DNA of 64,000 nucleotides, taken from NCBI RefSeq assembly GCF_003339525.1, contig NZ_CP031124.1, positions 1,364,001-1,428,000 of the forward strand. The letters are read 5' to 3'. Under the pieces are notes generated by a model that ran no database searches, had not been told where the DNA came from, and saw nothing but the letters and a program-made list of their open reading frames with translations. Of the stretch, positions 45,329-54,338 are shown piece by piece. Position numbers and translations under genes: made by a program. Numbering within the stretch: the stretch's first letter is position 1; every line of letters begins with the position of its first letter. This DNA is from Ephemeroptericola cinctiostellae. Lineage in GTDB: Bacteria; Pseudomonadota; Gammaproteobacteria; Burkholderiales; Burkholderiaceae.

Positions 45329-46201
45329 TTAGATTCTGCTCATGCGCATTGAATAATCAACTGCTCGCACATGTTTGGTCAATGAGCCACTGGATATGCG
45401 ATCTACGCCCAAATCGGCGTAGCTGCGAACATTGTCCAAGCTGACATTGCCCGATACTTCGAGGTCTGCTTCACCATTATTGAACGTCATGTTGATTGCC
45501 ACGGCTTCGCGAATCATGTCGTGGCTCATGTTATCGAGCAAAATCAGCTTGGCACCCGCGGCAAGGGATTCAGTCAATTGCACCAAGGTTTCAACCTCAA
45601 CCATCACGAATGCATCGGCTGCGAATGGATTGTCTGTCGCGGCATCTTTGACCGCTTGTGCCTGTGCGAGGGCTGGGGCTATGCCGCCCGCAGTGGCGAT
45701 GTGGTTTTCTTTAATCAAAATGCCATCGTACAATGCCAAGCGATGGTTGTGACCCCCGCCAACGGTGACCGCGTATTTTTGTGCCAAACGCAAACCTGGG
45801 ATGGTTTTTCGCGAATCGACAATCTTGGTCTTTGTGCCTTTGAGCGCATCGGCATATTGCTTGACTGTGCTCGCTGTGCCTGAAAGCAGTTGTAAAAAAT
45901 TCAACGCCGTGCGTTCAGCCGTGAGCAACTCACGGGCGTTGCCTGTGATGGTGACGATGGTCTGGTTGACTTGCATCACATCGCCTTCGACCGCGTGCCA
46001 TTCAACCGTCGCGCTGGGTGCGGCTTGTTTGAATGTTTCGGTGAACCACGCCTGACCGCACAATACGGCCATTTCACGGCTGATGACTCGGGCTTGTGCA
46101 CGGGCATCGGCGGGGACAAGTTGAGCGGTTAAGTCGCCCGCACCCACATCCTCAGCCAAGGCAGTGCGGACATTTTCAGTGATGTTTTGATTTAAATTCA
46201 T
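45329..46201 (-). CDS. nadC: Nicotinate-nucleotide pyrophosphorylase (quinolinate phosphoribosyltransferase)
   Basis: The 290-residue enzyme joins quinolinate and PRPP to nicotinate mononucleotide in NAD synthesis. AEDVGAGDLTAQLVP, ERTALNFLQLLSGTAS, VDSRKTIPGLRLAQKYAVTVGGGHNHRLALYDGILIKENHI and DRISSGSLTKHV are its signatures, with the Lys-Arg residues of the phosphate site. It follows proA on the same strand with an 85-bp gap holding a GC hairpin. Confidence 0.96.
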   Translation of the reverse strand: MNLNQNITENVRTALAEDVGAGDLTAQLVPADARAQARVISREMAVLCGQAWFTETFKQAAPSATVEWHAVEGDVMQVNQTIVTITGNARELLTAERTALNFLQLLSGTASTVKQYADALKGTKTKIVDSRKTIPGLRLAQKYAVTVGGGHNHRLALYDGILIKENHIATAGGIAPALAQAQAVKDAATDNPFAADAFVMVEVETLVQLTESLAAGAKLILLDNMSHDMIREAVAINMTFNNGEADLEVSGNVSLDNVRSYADLGVDRISSGSLTKHVRAVDYSMRMSRI

Positions 46202-46217
46202 GGCTAAATAAAAGTAG

Positions 46218-46237
46218 GGCGGGCATTGATGCCCGCC
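46218..46237 (-). terminator. GC-rich hairpin between proA and nadC
   Basis: GGCGGGCA, TTGA, TGCCCGCC form an 8-bp stem. On the minus strand it follows proA by about 50 bases and is followed by CTACTTTTATTT, so it may weakly end proA transcripts before nadC. Confidence 0.5.
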
Positions 46238-46286
46238 ATGTGAATCGAGTTGCTGTGGGTTCTATGTCCCCGAGCATTAAATGAAA

Positions 46287-47561
46287 TCAGGTGCGAATAT
46301 TGCCATCACCCAACACAATGTATTTCACGCTGGTTAAACCATCCAAACCCACTGGGCCGCGGGCATGCAGTTTATCATTGGAAATGCCAATTTCAGCCCC
46401 CAAACCATATTCAAAACCATCTGCAAATCGGGTTGACGCATTGACCATCACCGACGATGAGTCCACTTCACGTAAGAAACGTTGTGCGGTTGAAAAATTT
46501 TCGGTGACGATGGCATCGGTGTGCGCTGAGCCATAATGGTTGATGTGCTCAATGGCTTCATCGACATTTGCCACCGTTTTGATCGACAAAATTGGGGCGA
46601 GGTATTCGGTTGACCAATCCTCTTCTGTGGCATCGACCAGTTTAGAAAAACCTGCGGCTTCTAATGTCGCTCGAGTGCTTGCATCAACGCGCAACTCCAC
46701 GCCTTTGTCCTGATAAATTGTGCATAAAGAAGGCAAAATATTGGCTGCAACATCTGCATTAACCAATAACGTTTCCATTGCATTGCACGGTGCATAGCGT
46801 TGTGTTTTGGCGTTGTCACACACTTTGATTGCTTTTTCAGCATCTGCCGCCACATCGATGTAAGTGTGGCAAATGCCATCAAGGTGCTTAATCATTGGCA
46901 CGCGCGCATCGTTCATGAGGCGCTCAATCAACGACTTGCCGCCACGAGGAACGATGACATCAATATACTCGGTCATGGTGATGAGTTCGCCAACCGCTGC
47001 GCGATCAGGGGTATTGACCACTTGAACGGCTTCAGCAGGCAAGCCTGCACTGGCTAAACCCGCCTGCACGATGGTGGCGAGTGCTTGATTTGAATTCAAA
47101 GCTTCAGAACCACCCCGCAAAATGGTGGCGTTTCCAGATTTGATGCACAACGCTGCGGCATCAATGGTGACGTTGGGACGTGATTCATAAATGATGCCAA
47201 TCACGCCCAAAGGCACGCGCATTTGACCGACGTTGATGCCCGATGGTAACGGTTTGAAATTCATCATTTGCCCAATGGGATCGGGCAACTCTGCGATTTG
47301 CCGTAATCCTGCCACCATAGTGGTGATGGCTTTGTCAGACAGCGTCAAGCGGTCGATGAATGCAGCATCCAAACCTTTGGCTGTGGCATTGGCGATGTCT
47401 TTTGCGTTTTCGACTTTGAGTTGATCGGCTTGCGCCTCGATCAACGCCGCCATTTTGAGCAAAGCAGCATTTTTCGTGGTTGTGCTGGCACGTGCCATGG
47501 CACGTGAAGCTGCTCGTGCCGTTTTGCCCAAAGTGAGCATGTAGTTTTTTACGTCGGTCAT
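46287..47561 (-). CDS. proA: Gamma-glutamyl phosphate reductase
   Basis: The 424-residue NADPH enzyme makes glutamate-5-semialdehyde for proline. [39 protein letters not shown] and [17 protein letters not shown] carry the aldehyde dehydrogenase-like cofactor site, and the catalytic Cys lies in that second motif (GICHTY). It ends [23 protein letters not shown]. In many betaproteobacteria proA follows holA directly; here the CRISPR-Cas locus and a ydcH-like gene lie between them. Confidence 0.97.
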   Translation of the reverse strand: MTDVKNYMLTLGKTARAASRAMARASTTTKNAALLKMAALIEAQADQLKVENAKDIANATAKGLDAAFIDRLTLSDKAITTMVAGLRQIAELPDPIGQMMNFKPLPSGINVGQMRVPLGVIGIIYESRPNVTIDAAALCIKSGNATILRGGSEALNSNQALATIVQAGLASAGLPAEAVQVVNTPDRAAVGELITMTEYIDVIVPRGGKSLIERLMNDARVPMIKHLDGICHTYIDVAADAEKAIKVCDNAKTQRYAPCNAMETLLVNADVAANILPSLCTIYQDKGVELRVDASTRATLEAAGFSKLVDATEEDWSTEYLAPILSIKTVANVDEAIEHINHYGSAHTDAIVTENFSTAQRFLREVDSSSVMVNASTRFADGFEYGLGAEIGISNDKLHARGPVGLDGLTSVKYIVLGDGNIRT

Positions 47562-47582
47562 GTTATGGTGCGATGTTTTAGA

Positions 47583-47828
47583 TTAAGCGGCTGTTGCCAT
47601 ACGATAAAGTTCATCTTTGAGGTGAGCGCGTTGTTGTTTCAATGCATGCAATGCGTCGTCACTGATGGCCTTGACACCCATTTCATCTTGGGTGATTTGT
47701 TTGTCCAGTGCATCGTGCTCATCCAGTAATTTAACAAAATGAGCGTTGCTTTCTTTTAAAGATTTAACTTTTTCAGCCAATTCTGGAAATTCAATGGTCA
47801 AAGCGTGAGAGAGGAGGGTGCTGTGCAT
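47583..47828 (-). CDS. YdcH/DUF465 small helical protein
   Basis: The 81-residue protein is helical, starting MHSTLLSHALTIEFPELAEKVKSLKESNAHF, with HDALDKQI and LKQQRAHLKDELYRMATAA typical of the DUF465/YdcH family. Function is unknown. It lies 21 bp upstream of proA on the same strand and is probably co-transcribed; AAGGAAGTATT precedes the ATG. Confidence 0.88.
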   Translation of the reverse strand: MHSTLLSHALTIEFPELAEKVKSLKESNAHFVKLLDEHDALDKQITQDEMGVKAISDDALHALKQQRAHLKDELYRMATAA

Positions 47829-47998
47829 AATACTTCCTTTGCGAGTAGGGGTGATAAATTACGTTTTTATTATCTCACACGTTACCTTATTTGTCTGTAT
47901 TTGCGAGTTGATGTGGGGCGGAAAAAATAAAGGCCTGCTTTCGTCGAGCTTTTTCAATATTGAATTTGAAAAGTTATAAGTTTTTTTAAAGTAATAAA

Positions 47999-48033
47999 AT
48001 ACACCTATGAAAAATATTTTTTCATAGGTGTAT
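47999..48033. repeat. 16-bp perfect palindrome upstream of cas9
   Basis: ATACACCTATGAAAAA (47999-48014), three bases, and the exact complement (48018-48033). The gap 47829-48144 otherwise holds no gene. It may be a terminator-like structure or regulatory site; its T and A runs are symmetrical. It lies 112 bp before the cas9 ATG and 171 bp upstream of the divergent ydcH start. Confidence 0.65.
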
Positions 48034-48560
48034 TTGGCAATCGAGACTGCTTTTATATTCCCTATTTTTATTATGGTTTTTATCTGGACGTTTATCAAAT
48101 TGTGAATGTAGAATGTGTTTTCACTTTCTTTAATGGAGGGTTAAATGAAACAATATGTTTTGGGTTTGGATTTGGGTACCAGTTCTGTGGGGGCGGTTGC
48201 AATACAATTAAAATCCTTTGATAATCCATCTGATGATAATGCCATCCCAGTGAGCATCATTGATCACCATGTTTACTTATTTAAGGAGCCTGTTGTCAAT
48301 GAGCAAGGCACTTTGGTATCGAAGAAAAAATCTCGTCGCGAGAGTCGACAAGCCAGTAAACAACGGGATCGTCGCCAAGGTCGATTAAAAGATTTGGGAG
48401 TACTTTGCGATAAGTATCTAAACAATGCAGAGCAAATCTTGATTTTTCATGATGATGCATTTGTGCCTGCATTGAAGCAGTTTCAAACTTTGGCTTTACG
48501 TGCGCGTGCTGCGACGCATCCTGTTCAATTAAAAGATTTAGCTGCCATCATTATTCATTT

Positions 48561-48592
48561 GTCTAAAGGGCGTGGTGTCTAAAGGGCGTGGT
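48561..48592. repeat. Exact 16-bp tandem duplication inside cas9
   Basis: GTCTAAAGGGCGTGGT occurs twice in a row (48561-48576 and 48577-48592). Removing one copy joins HLSKGRG to YSSGFKSLS in one frame. With two copies the frame stops at TAA 48580-48582. The duplication places AAAGGG just before GTG codons at 48572 and 48575, close to the stop, so re-initiation is conceivable. Confidence 0.95.
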
Positions 48593-50985
48593 TACTCATC
48601 TGGATTTAAATCTTTATCTAGAAAACAAGAAGAAAAATTAAAATCAAGTTCAACTTTTGATGAGCAAGTCAAGTTATTCACTGGGGATGTTCAGCCAGGT
48701 CACCATCGCTTGAGCCACATCATGCAACTGCGTGAAACAGCGACCATTGGGCAATACATGCTGGATCGTGCCATCCGTGGCTTACCCAGCATTCTAAAAG
48801 CAGGTACAGATCGAACGTACGTTACCGATGCATGCGAAGCCATTGATGATGAAGTCGAAATACAGGTGGATAAGAAGACAGGCGAAATCATTAAAAAAAC
48901 TTTTTACAATTTATACGCCTTACGTGATGAACTTAAAGCCGAATTTGACTTGATTTGGAAGACACAGACTGAACACCATCCAGAACTGAATCAATTTGCG
49001 GGAGGCCAGCTCAAACAGAGATTCATGGATGTGCTGTTCTATCAGCGACCATTGAAGTCGGTTGCGCCCATGGTAGGTGGTTGTTTACTTGAAAGAAACT
49101 TACCGAGGGCACCACGCGTTCATCCTGCATTTCAAACATTTCGTATAGAAAAAACGCTGGCTGATCTGCGCTGGGGGTATGGTCGTCATGCCAAGCATTT
49201 AAGTGATGCTGAGTTGAATGCCATTCGCCAAGCTTTGCATGATCCCATTCAGTTGGACATTGATGGTGAGTTGAGTTTTGCAAAGATTTATAAATTTTTA
49301 GCACCTTTCCGTGAAGCGGGTTCACCTGAAAATTTAAACTTAGGCAGCGGTGGGCGAGATGGCTTGTTAGGCAATGTCACTCATAAACGCTGGCATGGTT
49401 TGGGTTTGTATGATGCTTGGCAAGATTTACTTAGAGCTCAGGAGGGGGATAAGCACCATGTCAATCGTCAAAACTGGGTGATTTCATTTTTGAGTGATTT
49501 GGGCTCAGTCGAATCACTGTACCCAGACAATTGGTTTGAGCACTTTTATTTACCTGACTTGCCCACAAAAAGTGGCCAACCAGCCCGTCAAAAGGCTCAA
49601 GCCGCCATGTTCAAAGATCCACGTTTCATCGAATTCATTGACATGTTTCGCAAACATGAAAAATGTGATCGTTTAAGTAGTTTGCGATTCGACAGTGGTC
49701 GGGCATCCTACAGTGTGAAAGCGTTAAAAAAAATAAATGTTTGGCTTAAAGAAAGTGTTCAGTTCTCGGAGGGGCATATTGATGAGCACAGCGCGATCAA
49801 AGACCTGTATAAACAAGAACAGGCAAATGCATTGGTGATCCTCGATGTGCTTGATAATCCTGTTAAAACAGGCAATGGCATCGTGGATGTGGCGCTCATG
49901 CAGGTAAAGAAAGTGGTGAATGCTTTTATCATCAAGCATGGTAAGCCAACGCGCATTGTGGTCGAGATGGCACGGGAAATGAGTCAAGGGATTTCGGGAC
50001 GAAACGACATTCAAAAAAGTCAAAATCAAAATAAAACCATCAATAAAAAAGCAGCACAAAATATGGTTGAATATAAAGTTCCATACTCAAAAACCAATGT
50101 ACTCAAATATCGTCTGGCACAAGACCAAGGTTACGATTGTCCCTATTGTGGAAAGAACATGGGTGTGATGGAAATCTATGATGGCAGTGCCACCAATATT
50201 GAACACATCATCCCGCAATCTCTGACCCAGGTGGGACGCAAATATTCAGAAATCGTATTGGCACATCGTCATTGCAATGATAAAAAAGGCAAACGTGTAC
50301 CTATGGAAGCCTTTGCATTCAATACAGGCCCCATAGAAAAATTGGTAATGCGACTGCGGGAATTGAAACAAGACCGTAAAGCCATGTTGCTGGAACTACC
50401 CGAAACCCCAAGCAACGCCATTGATGATGCGATCCTCGATGAGTTTTGTGACCGTCAATTCAATGAAACTGCGTGGATCACCAAAATCACCGCCACATGG
50501 TTGCGCAGCTTGGGTGTGAATGTGGAGTGTACCAAAGGGCAGATGACCGCTCAATTGCGTGGGCAATGGCAGCTCGAAAGCGTGATTCCAGAAGTTCGCA
50601 TCATTGAAGGCTTACCCGTATACAGCAGCCATGATGAAAAAGGCGAGATTAAAGAAGCAATTGTCCCCGCTAAAGCCATGTTTTATGATGAAGCAGGCAA
50701 AGAATCCACCTTGCTGTGGCGCTACTGGAACAAGCAACGGCTGACCCCAGATGAATTTGCTGAACTGCGTCAAACGGGTTTATACCTTCTTGAAAAACGT
50801 TGTGATCATCGCCATCACCTGATCGATGCCATCGTCACCGCCTTGTGCAATCGCAGTATGGTCAAACGAATGGCAGATGAATATAAAAAACGCTGTGAAG
50901 AGGAAGCAAAAAAACCATTGGAAATACAGAAAAAAATCCGCTTTGGACGTCGAGAAGAGCCGATGGCACGCCTGCGTGATCAAGT

Positions 50986-51017
50986 TGTGTCAGCTGTCAA
51001 GTACAACAGCTGACACA
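50986..51017. repeat. Perfect 12-bp inverted repeat at the second cas9 frameshift
   Basis: TGTGTCAGCTGT (50986-50997) and ACAGCTGACACA (51006-51017) with an 8-base loop. The reading frame must change inside 50980-51013, bounded by a TGA in each frame, so the shift lies in this hairpin. A quasi-palindrome perfected by template switching is a plausible cause. Confidence 0.85.
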
Positions 51018-51760
51018 TCGACCTGACCGTAAAGGAGGGGGTGCATGGTTTCAAGAAATGGCTTACGGTTTATATATTGATGACATGAGGCAAGCGCACT
51101 TGACCCGCCGTTATCCCGTGCGGGAGCTGATAGGCAAAGACGATGCCGCAACCAATGGCAACATTGAAGGCATTGCTGGCATCGAAATTAAAAAAGCACT
51201 ACGTGAAAGCCATGCCGATTTTTGTCAGAAACATTGGGGAAGCAGCAGCCCAAGCAAAGAAGAATACGCCAAAATCACAGAACATTTGTGGCTTATACCA
51301 CCCGCACATCCCCGCACTGGACAGCCCATTGTGAAGGTTCGTCAAATAAAAGCACTTTACTTGGCGAGTAAGCACATCAAAATAAGGCACTCAAATAAAC
51401 AAGGAGTACAACTGAGCAAATATTTGATTTGTGATGAGAATGCTTATATTGCATGGAATCCCAATAACCCAGTCGATGGCTTTAAAGTGGTGAACAGCTA
51501 TGGTGCCAGGGAAGGGAAAAAAATACCAGAAGGATGGATGCGGGTCTTTAAGGGGGATACTGTTTTAGCAAAAAATGGCCTTTCATATGTAGTGGTCAGT
51601 TTGAATGAAGCTGCAAATAGAGTCGAGTCAATGCAAAAGGTTTGTGCGATTTCTTCCTTAAAACAAGAGGAGGGCCGTCAAAATTTCTTACTCACTTTAC
51701 CTAAAAGAGCTGGGAGTGTCAGTCTTTGGGATATTGTTGAAATCATAGAGGATCCATTCC

Positions 51761-52705
51761 ATGGCAGACCAACGCGTCTTAATGATTGAAAGCCCCTGCC
51801 ACATCAGTGTGGATACAGGGCGAATTGTTTTTAGAAAAATTGATGGTGCACAACGTATGGAACTGGCAAGTGACTTGGCTGTCCTGTGCTTACACCATGA
51901 GCAGATCACCATCAGCCACCACGCCTTACGTGTGCTTGGACAGTCAGATTGTGCGGTCATCATCACTGATGGACAACACATGCCAAGTGCTGTGTTACAC
52001 CCTCTAAGTCAGCAAGCCAGCAGTGTGGCGAATACCCGATTGATGCAACAGATTGCATTGCTGCAACACAAGGGACGTCAAGCACTGATTTGGCAACAAC
52101 TTGTTACTGCAAAAGTACACAATGGTGGCGCAGTGCTGCGTCAACTTGGGCTCAATGGAGCTGTGCGCATGGAGCGTTTGGCTCAACAAGTACAACCTGA
52201 TGACGCGACACACATCGAAGGGCAAGCCGCAAAACATTTTTGGCAATGCTGGTTCACCCACCCTAGATTGGCTGAACACGGTCAGAAACGCCAAAAGCAA
52301 GATGCAACTGACCCAGTCAATGCACGACTGAATTATGCTTACGCCATGCTAAGGACCAGCATCGCACGTGAGTTGATTGCCTCTGGGCTTAACCCAAGCT
52401 TAGGGGTAGGACATCACAACCAAGGCAATCCATTCAACTTAGCCGATGATTTTATTGAGCCCTATCGCTGTATCGCTGAATGGGCTGTGGCACAATTGAC
52501 AGACATTGATCAACCCTTTACAGGAAACGCCAAACAAAACCTACTCAAAGCACTGTGGTGTGATTTGATTTTGACCCATGACGATAACAACCGTTATCGG
52601 CTTGCCCAAGCCATCACACAAACGGTGCGCAGCTACTGTCAAGTGCTTGAAATGACGCAACACGCCGTCAAACTCAAGCTCCCTAAAGATTGGTTTACAT
52701 CATGA
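51761..52705 (+). CDS. cas1: CRISPR integrase Cas1, type II
   Basis: The 314-residue protein starts MADQRVLMIESPCHISVDTGRIVFRK and holds the metal-site residues in HIEGQAAKHFW (Glu), GVGHHNQGNPFNLADDFIEPYR (His and Asp/Glu). With Cas2 it inserts new spacers at the array end. GAGG lies 8 bases before the ATG. It overlaps cas9 by 29 bases and cas2 by four. No lesion is seen. In intact type II-C systems it works with Cas9 for PAM choice. Confidence 0.95.
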   Translation: MADQRVLMIESPCHISVDTGRIVFRKIDGAQRMELASDLAVLCLHHEQITISHHALRVLGQSDCAVIITDGQHMPSAVLHPLSQQASSVANTRLMQQIALLQHKGRQALIWQQLVTAKVHNGGAVLRQLGLNGAVRMERLAQQVQPDDATHIEGQAAKHFWQCWFTHPRLAEHGQKRQKQDATDPVNARLNYAYAMLRTSIARELIASGLNPSLGVGHHNQGNPFNLADDFIEPYRCIAEWAVAQLTDIDQPFTGNAKQNLLKALWCDLILTHDDNNRYRLAQAITQTVRSYCQVLEMTQHAVKLKLPKDWFTS

Positions 52706-53046
52706 CTGTGAGCCGAATGAGAAATGGATGGCGCATCGTGTGGTGTCTAGCCGTATATGATTGTCCAATGACTGAACGCGAAGAGCGTCGTGATTACACT
52801 TTGTTTAGAAAGAAACTATTGCAAGAAAATTTTTTACAGCTGCAGTATTCGCTGTATGTCAAACATTACCCGACGTATGCCCAAGCGAATGCGGTCATTG
52901 AGCGCCTGCGTTCAAACATCCCAGCAGGTGCATCGGTTGCATTCTTTTTTGTAACAGATAAACAATGGGCCATGACAGAAGAGTTTTATGGCACCAAAAA
53001 GACCAAGCAAAAGCCTGATGAATATGAACAAATTGACTTGTTTTAG
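52702..53046 (+). CDS. cas2: CRISPR-associated Cas2
   Basis: The protein is 114 residues long from ATG 52702, which shares ATGA with the cas1 stop; a TTG at 52690 is in frame too. The ferredoxin-like fold is shown by IVWCLAVYDCPMTEREERRDYTLFRKKLL with the metal Asp, QLQYSLYVKHY and SVAFFFVTDKQW. It bridges Cas1 dimers in the integration complex. It is followed after 51 bp by the array. Confidence 0.95.
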   Translation: MTVSRMRNGWRIVWCLAVYDCPMTEREERRDYTLFRKKLLQENFLQLQYSLYVKHYPTYAQANAVIERLRSNIPAGASVAFFFVTDKQWAMTEEFYGTKKTKQKPDEYEQIDLF

Positions 53047-53060
53047 TCTATTGAAAAGAA

Positions 53061-53096
53061 AAAATCCCCTTGATAAACAAGAGGATATTGCAGGGG
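53061..53096 (-). terminator. Possible pre-crRNA terminator at the cas2 side
   Basis: On the minus strand CCCCT (complement of 53092-53096), a 21-base loop and AGGGG (complement of 53066-53070) are followed by ATTTTTTCTTTT. It fits the end of a leftward-transcribed array. The stem is short, so the call is modest. Confidence 0.4.
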
Positions 53097-53097
53097 T

Positions 53098-54124
53098 ATT
53101 GTAGCAAACACTTCATCGGTGGGGGACTGAAACACAAAAACACCTGTTGCATTGATGACCACGATTGTAGCAAACACTTCATCGGTGGGGGACTGAAACT
53201 GCGGACTTTAGCCATGAGGGCCACCCGTCATTGTAGCAAACACTTCATCGGTGGGGGACTGAAACTGCGATTGTGGTCATGGTGTGTCCTTAAGCATTGT
53301 AGCAAACACTTCATCGGTGGGGGACTGAAACTGTACTGCTTGTCAAAATATTTTTTGCTTTATTGTAGCAAACACTTCATCGGTGGGGGACTGAAACGAA
53401 CAGGCGCTACAGGACTGCCCACATTTTATTGTAGCAAACACTTCATCGGTGGGGGACTGAAACCGGCAAATACTCCATCAGGCCGTGTCGCAAAATTGTA
53501 GCAAACACTTCATCGGTGGGGGACTGAAACACTCCTTGACTTTGCCCCGTCACGCATCAAATTGTAGCAAACACTTCATCGGTGGGGGACTGAAACCGTT
53601 GTAACCATTCAACGCCAACAACGGGTATTGTAGCAAACACTTCATCGGTGGGGGACTGAAACTGCCGAGAACATGCCGCCCAAGACACCAGAATTGTAGC
53701 AAACACTTCATCGGTGGGGGACTGAAACACCGCCCGCAATCGAGATGCCTGTGCCTGCATTGTAGCAAACACTTCATCGGTGGGGGACTGAAACAGACCT
53801 GATACGTGGAGGCGGCGTGCGTTTATTGTAGCAAACACTTCATCGGTGGGGGACTGAAACACTATGATATACATTCTTTTTCAATCATCGATTGTAGCAA
53901 ACACTTCATCGGTGGGGGACTGAAACAACGACGGCGACGTCAACAAACACTGTCACATTGTAGCAAACACTTCATCGGTGGGGGACTGAAACCGAATTTA
54001 GGACATGACATCATGGAAGGGCATTGTAGCAAACACTTCATCGGTGGGGGACTGAAACTGTAAAAAGGCGTTACATTTAAGTGTTGCGATTGTAGCAAAC
54101 ACTCCATCGGTGGCGGATTCCTAC
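53098..54124 (-). CRISPR. Type II-C CRISPR array, 16 repeats and 15 spacers
   Basis: Repeats of 36 bp start at 53098 and recur every 66 bp; the plus-strand unit begins ATTGTAGCAAACACTTCATC and ends GGGGGACTGAAAC. Fifteen copies are identical; the last (54089-54124) differs at the crRNA 5' side. Spacers are 30 nt except one of 31 nt (53464-53494). In the minus-strand reading repeats run GTTTCAG..GCTACAAT, the usual crRNA sense, and each ends in the extended -10 box TGCTACAAT, so each spacer can be transcribed from its own promoter, as known for Neisseria II-C. No spacer match within the window was noticed. Confidence 0.98.
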
Positions 54125-54181
54125 AGCTTTAGTAGCATCTGATGGCGTTTGATGTAAAAGTTTTAATGAAAAAGTTAAATG

Positions 54182-54210
54182 AAAAAACCAGACGCGAAGT
54201 CTGGTTTTTT
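54182..54210. terminator. Terminator of tracrRNA
   Basis: CCAGAC (54188-54193), loop GCGAA, GTCTGG (54199-54204) with six A before and six T after; symmetrical, and ending the tracrRNA on the minus strand. Confidence 0.9.
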
Positions 54211-54278
54211 GTTTGGTGGCTACGTTTTACCGAAGCCTTGTTTTCAGCGGCCCCCGCCGATGAAGTGCTTGCTACAGC
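54182..54278 (-). ncRNA. Predicted tracrRNA
   Basis: The anti-repeat (complement of about 54242-54278) reads GCTGTAGCAAGCACTTCATCGGCGGGGGCCGCTGAAAAC and would pair with the crRNA repeat: 11 bp CACUUCAUCGG/CCGAUGAAGUG, a mismatch, GGGGG/CCCCC, a bulge, CUG/CAG. The tail AAGGCTTCGG..AGCC forms a nexus-like stem, and a CCAGAC/GTCTGG hairpin with six U ends it. Length about 97 nt. It has its own promoter (54285-54313) and is transcribed toward the array. It should guide crRNA processing by RNase III and binding to Cas9. Confidence 0.85.
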
Positions 54279-54284
54279 GGCTCA

Positions 54285-54313
54285 ATCATAATGTTTTTTT
54301 TCTTAAAATGCAA
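54285..54313 (-). promoter_or_regulatory. tracrRNA promoter
   Basis: On the minus strand TTGCAT (complement of 54308-54313), a 17-bp spacer and TATGAT (complement of 54285-54290). This places the start near 54278, just at the anti-repeat. The fit to the sigma70 consensus is good. Confidence 0.75.
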
Positions 54314-54338
54314 GGTGTTTAAAAAGTTAAAGATTGCT

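Larger units (their letters stand above)
48145..51789 (+). pseudogene. cas9: Type II-C Cas9, split by two frameshifts
   Basis: Repairing both shifts gives about 1209 residues, long for II-C. Part 1 (48145-48582) has RuvC-I GLDLGTSSVG (Asp9) and the Arg-rich bridge helix. Part 2 (about 48572-51013) has RuvC-II VVEMAREM, the HNH domain (YDCPYCGKN, NIEHIIPQS, HCNDKKGKRV) and RuvC-III HHLIDAIV. Part 3 (to 51789) continues in another frame as QLTHRPDRKGGGAWFQEMAYGLYIDD and carries the PAM-interacting end. Shift 1 is an exact 16-bp tandem duplication at 48561-48592; shift 2 lies within 50980-51013 inside an inverted repeat. All catalytic residues survive. GGAGGG precedes the ATG, and the end overlaps cas1 by 29 bases. 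RNA-guided cleavage is lost unless parts are made separately or the lesions revert. Confidence 0.9.

Noticed and set aside
51058-51789. A separate 243-residue cas gene between cas9 and cas1
   Set aside because: Its frame continues upstream as QLTHRPDRKGGGAWFQEMAYG, typical of the Cas9 C-terminus. It is the PAM-interacting end of cas9 after a frameshift.
53070-53501. An open frame with repeated CSKHFIGGGLK units, and similar frames on both strands to 54063
   Set aside because: It is the CRISPR array: 36-bp repeats plus 30-nt spacers make 66 bp, divisible by three, so frames stay open. The frame breaks at the 31-nt spacer.
54242-54278. A 17th, inverted CRISPR repeat
   Set aside because: It is diverged, opposite in sense to the array repeats, and is followed by a nexus-like stem and terminator with a promoter before it, so it is better read as a tracrRNA anti-repeat.
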